Assembly (NCBI GenBank): GCA_030641465.1
Contig: DAOWHK010000228.1
Coordinates: 1-7,395, forward strand
Direction of reading: 5' to 3'
Source of the DNA: Parachlamydiales bacterium
Lineage (GTDB): Bacteria > Chlamydiota > Chlamydiia > Chlamydiales > Simkaniaceae
DNA: 7,395 nt
A model generated the notes under the pieces. That model ran no database searches. It had not been told where the DNA came from and worked only from the letters and a program-made list of their open reading frames with translations. Of the stretch, positions 5,205 through 7,395 are shown piece by piece. A program made the position numbers and the translations under genes. How positions within the stretch are numbered: the first letter of the stretch is position 1; every line of letters begins with the position of its first letter.

Positions 5205-6464
5205 ATGGCATACCCTAAAGTTGTAATTATTGGCGGTGGTTTTGGAGGCATTAATGTTGCTAAAGCTTTAAAAAAAGCAAAAGTTGATATTTATATGATC
5301 GACAAAAAAAATCACCATCTTTTTCAACCCCTGCTCTATCAAGTAGCAAGCGCCGCCCTTTCCCCAGCAGATGTAGCAACGCCTCTTCGCGAGATCTTAA
5401 GAAATCAAAAAAATACAACGGTGATGATGGGCGAGGTCGCCTCGATCGAAAAGGAAAAAAAATTCCTTAAGCTGACAAATGGCGATATTTTCTCCTATGA
5501 CTACCTTGTAGTAGCAACAGGGGCTTCTCACTCCTATTTTGGAAATGAGCAGTGGGAACCCATCGCGCCAGGTTTAAAAACTGTAATGGATGCTCTTCGC
5601 ATTCGAGAAAAAATCCTCATTTCCTTCGAAAAAGCAGAGCGCTCAGACAGCATTGAAGATGCTGCAAAGTATCTAAATTTTGTGATTATCGGAGGAGGTC
5701 CAACAGGTGTCGAAATGGCAGGATCTATTGCAGAAATTGCTCATAAAACCATGTTTAAAAATTTCAGACGCATTCGCCCTGAAAAATCAAAAATTTATCT
5801 CATCGAAGGCAATTCTCGCGTACTACCTCCCTATCCAAAATCCCTCTCTATCAGGGCAAAAAAAGATCTCGAACGGATGGGAGTTCGAGTTCTTACTGGT
5901 AAAATCGTTACAAATATTACCAAAGATGGCGTTCAAGTCGGTGATGATTTTATTGAAGCGAGAAATATTATTTGGGCCGCTGGGAACCAAGCCTCTCCCC
6001 TAATAAAAACGTTAAACATCCCACTTGATAGACAAGGGCGCGCAATGGTGGAAAAAGATTTATCTATTCCAGATCATCCCGAAATTTTTGTGATTGGGGA
6101 CGCCGCATGCTTTATTGGAAAAAAAGGAGCTCCTCTTCCAGGAATTGCACCTGTTGCAATTCAAATGGCTCGCTACGTCGGCAAAGTAATTAAACGTGGC
6201 CTACCAAAAACAAAACGCATTTCCTTTAAATACTTTGATAAAGGTAGCATCGCAACTATTGGAAAAGCTCGCGCTGTTGGGTATGTTGGAAAATTCAAGC
6301 TCCAAGGATGGTTTGCATGGCTTGGCTGGGGATTTATTCATATCGCCTACCTTGTCTGTTATCGCAGCCGATTTACCGTCATGTTAGAGTGGTGTTTCCA
6401 TTATTTTACAGGTCTTCGGGGCGCACGCATCATTCATCATTCGATTGACGAGAGTAAAAAATAA
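5205..6464 (+). CDS. ndh: Type II NADH dehydrogenase (NADH:quinone oxidoreductase)
   Basis: Single-subunit FAD enzyme on the inner face of the membrane that oxidises NADH and reduces quinone without pumping protons. I start at ATG 5205 (419 residues, MAYPKVVIIGGGFGG), with AAAGAGG at 5187-5193. An in-frame TTG at 5169 would only add residues ahead of the FAD fold. Motifs are FAD-binding GGGFGG (10-15), HLFQPLLYQVASAALSPAD (38-56), NADH-binding GGGPTGVE (163-170) followed by acidic E201 at the end of the second strand, WAAGNQASPL (257-266), IGDAA (297-301) and the quinone-site region PVAIQMARYV (316-325). The C-terminal WFAWLGWGFIHIAYLVCYRS segment (369-388) is the amphipathic or membrane-attached end typical of NDH-2. 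comEC follows after 15 nt. I know of no ndh at this place in Chlamydia. Confidence 0.95.
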   Translation: MAYPKVVIIGGGFGGINVAKALKKAKVDIYMIDKKNHHLFQPLLYQVASAALSPADVATPLREILRNQKNTTVMMGEVASIEKEKKFLKLTNGDIFSYDYLVVATGASHSYFGNEQWEPIAPGLKTVMDALRIREKILISFEKAERSDSIEDAAKYLNFVIIGGGPTGVEMAGSIAEIAHKTMFKNFRRIRPEKSKIYLIEGNSRVLPPYPKSLSIRAKKDLERMGVRVLTGKIVTNITKDGVQVGDDFIEARNIIWAAGNQASPLIKTLNIPLDRQGRAMVEKDLSIPDHPEIFVIGDAACFIGKKGAPLPGIAPVAIQMARYVGKVIKRGLPKTKRISFKYFDKGSIATIGKARAVGYVGKFKLQGWFAWLGWGFIHIAYLVCYRSRFTVMLEWCFHYFTGLRGARIIHHSIDESKK

Positions 6465-6479
6465 GTTTATCTTGCTTGG

Positions 6480-7395
6480 ATGTCTATCCGTTTTTTTCGT
6501 AAACACCCAGCGCTTGCGCTTGGAATGTATTTAACAATTGGCAGCGGAGCTTTTTTTCAGCCAGTTGTACTATTTGCAATCATTCCCCTGCTCCTTGCAG
6601 AAAAAAGGGCAAGCTGGAAAGGGATACTTTTGACCGCCTTAGCCTTTTTTTATACGAAATCGCTTTATCAACTCCCAAGCGATAAAGAGGTAAGAGGCGA
6701 TGCCTATTTCAAAATTCTCTCCATTCGAACACACCACACACCCTTTACAACCTGTATGCGATATGAGGGCATTTGCGTCCGTTTCCAACAAGCAGGCTCT
6801 GAAATACCTTCTGCAAAAAACATTCCCTGCAGCATCTATGTGCCTTGCAAAAACAGACCTATTGGAAACATTGACTATGTCATAAAAAATATCGATCTCA
6901 TAAAAATTGCACCCAATCGGCATATCCTTAAGCTAAATAAATCCACTTCATGGATTCAAGCAAAACATAGCAAAAGTTTTGCAGAAAAACGCTTTACCCT
7001 AAAAAAATCCATGCAAACCTATCTAAAATCCCACTTTCGAAACAAAAAGGTGTATCATTTAATGAGCGCACTTGCGACGGGTCATTTAGAGCACCGCAAT
7101 CTCTCCTACGAATTCGGAAGACTTGGATTACAACATGTCGTTGCAATCTCTGGTTTTCACTTTGCACTTATTGCACTTTTTTTCACCCTCTTTCTAAGAA
7201 TTTTCCTATCCCTTAAAGCATTAACAATCTGTTTGATCCTCTTAGTTACTCTTTACTATTTCTATATTGGAAACTCCCCTTCTATTCTACGTGCATGGAT
7301 TGGAATGATGGTGCTTCTTATCGGCATTGCATTAAACCTAAAAACAACAGGCCTGAATTTACTTGGGATTGCACTATGCTATAGTATTATCACGG
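6480..7395 (+). CDS. comEC: ComEC/Rec2 family DNA-uptake channel, 5' part
   Basis: Inner-membrane protein that carries transforming single-stranded DNA into the cytoplasm. The frame is open from ATG 6480 to the window edge (305 codons plus one base), with no stop or frameshift. Two N-terminal hydrophobic segments (about 10-40 and 48-64) are followed by a soluble region (about 65-195) corresponding to the N-terminal OB-like part. The Competence domain then begins: SALATGHLEHRNLSYEFGRL, then HVVAISGFHFALI with SGFH at 224-227 (family HLLAISGLH), then SPSILRAW at 266-273 and several membrane helices. The start lies 15 nt after ndh and has no clear ribosome binding site, so a later ATG at 6525 is possible. 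Coupling to ndh is likely. The C-terminal helices and any beta-lactamase-like domain lie outside the window. Confidence 0.88.
   Translation, partial: MSIRFFRKHPALALGMYLTIGSGAFFQPVVLFAIIPLLLAEKRASWKGILLTALAFFYTKSLYQLPSDKEVRGDAYFKILSIRTHHTPFTTCMRYEGICVRFQQAGSEIPSAKNIPCSIYVPCKNRPIGNIDYVIKNIDLIKIAPNRHILKLNKSTSWIQAKHSKSFAEKRFTLKKSMQTYLKSHFRNKKVYHLMSALATGHLEHRNLSYEFGRLGLQHVVAISGFHFALIALFFTLFLRIFLSLKALTICLILLVTLYYFYIGNSPSILRAWIGMMVLLIGIALNLKTTGLNLLGIALCYSIIT

Noticed and set aside
6639..6923. Frames on both strands inside comEC (94 codons minus, 61 codons plus)
   Set aside because: They lie wholly within the continuous comEC frame and show no recognisable domain or start signal.

Overview
The window looks like a piece of chromosome from a member of the Chlamydiae, most likely a chlamydia-like (environmental, amoeba-associated) lineage rather than the Chlamydiaceae. 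This rests on the AT-rich, evenly used coding sequence and on the gene order dnaX, ybaB, then opposing ptsI and ptsH, then comEC. I recall that order from Chlamydia trachomatis (around CT334-CT339). The assignment comes from synteny memory, not from a search.

Layout. Positions 26-1456 (+) encode the DnaX clamp-loader ATPase, with a duplicated proline/lysine/glutamate-rich linker near its end. The gap 1457-1619 is almost filled by a 100-bp element with perfect 31-bp terminal inverted repeats. Positions 1620-1925 (+) encode the nucleoid-associated protein YbaB/EbfC. A short related repeat copy at 1938-1956 sits between the convergent ybaB and ptsI genes and contains the ptsI stop codon. Positions 4927 down to 1952 (-) form a compact operon, hprK-ptsH-ptsI, which overlaps at both internal junctions. 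A possible 47-codon ORF (5071-4928) ends directly against the hprK start. From the same AT-rich divergent control region, ndh (type II NADH dehydrogenase, 5205-6464, +) runs rightward, and a ComEC/Rec2 competence channel gene begins 15 nt after it at 6480 and is cut by the window end.

How the genes work together. DnaX and YbaB are the usual replication/nucleoid pair. The PTS block contains only the general phosphotransfer proteins (enzyme I, HPr) and the bifunctional HPr kinase/phosphorylase. No sugar-specific EII gene is present here, so the visible module reads as a phosphorylation-state sensor as much as a transport system. HPr keeps both the histidine used by enzyme I and the serine used by HprK. 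Ndh feeds electrons from NADH to quinone without proton pumping. ComEC would move single-stranded DNA across the inner membrane.

The observations most worth following are the inverted-repeat element and its solitary relative flanking ybaB, the overlooked 47-codon frame before hprK, the back-to-back promoters sharing -35 bases, and a slippery A8 run in dnaX followed at once by a -1 frame stop. I found no clearly undescribed multi-gene system.
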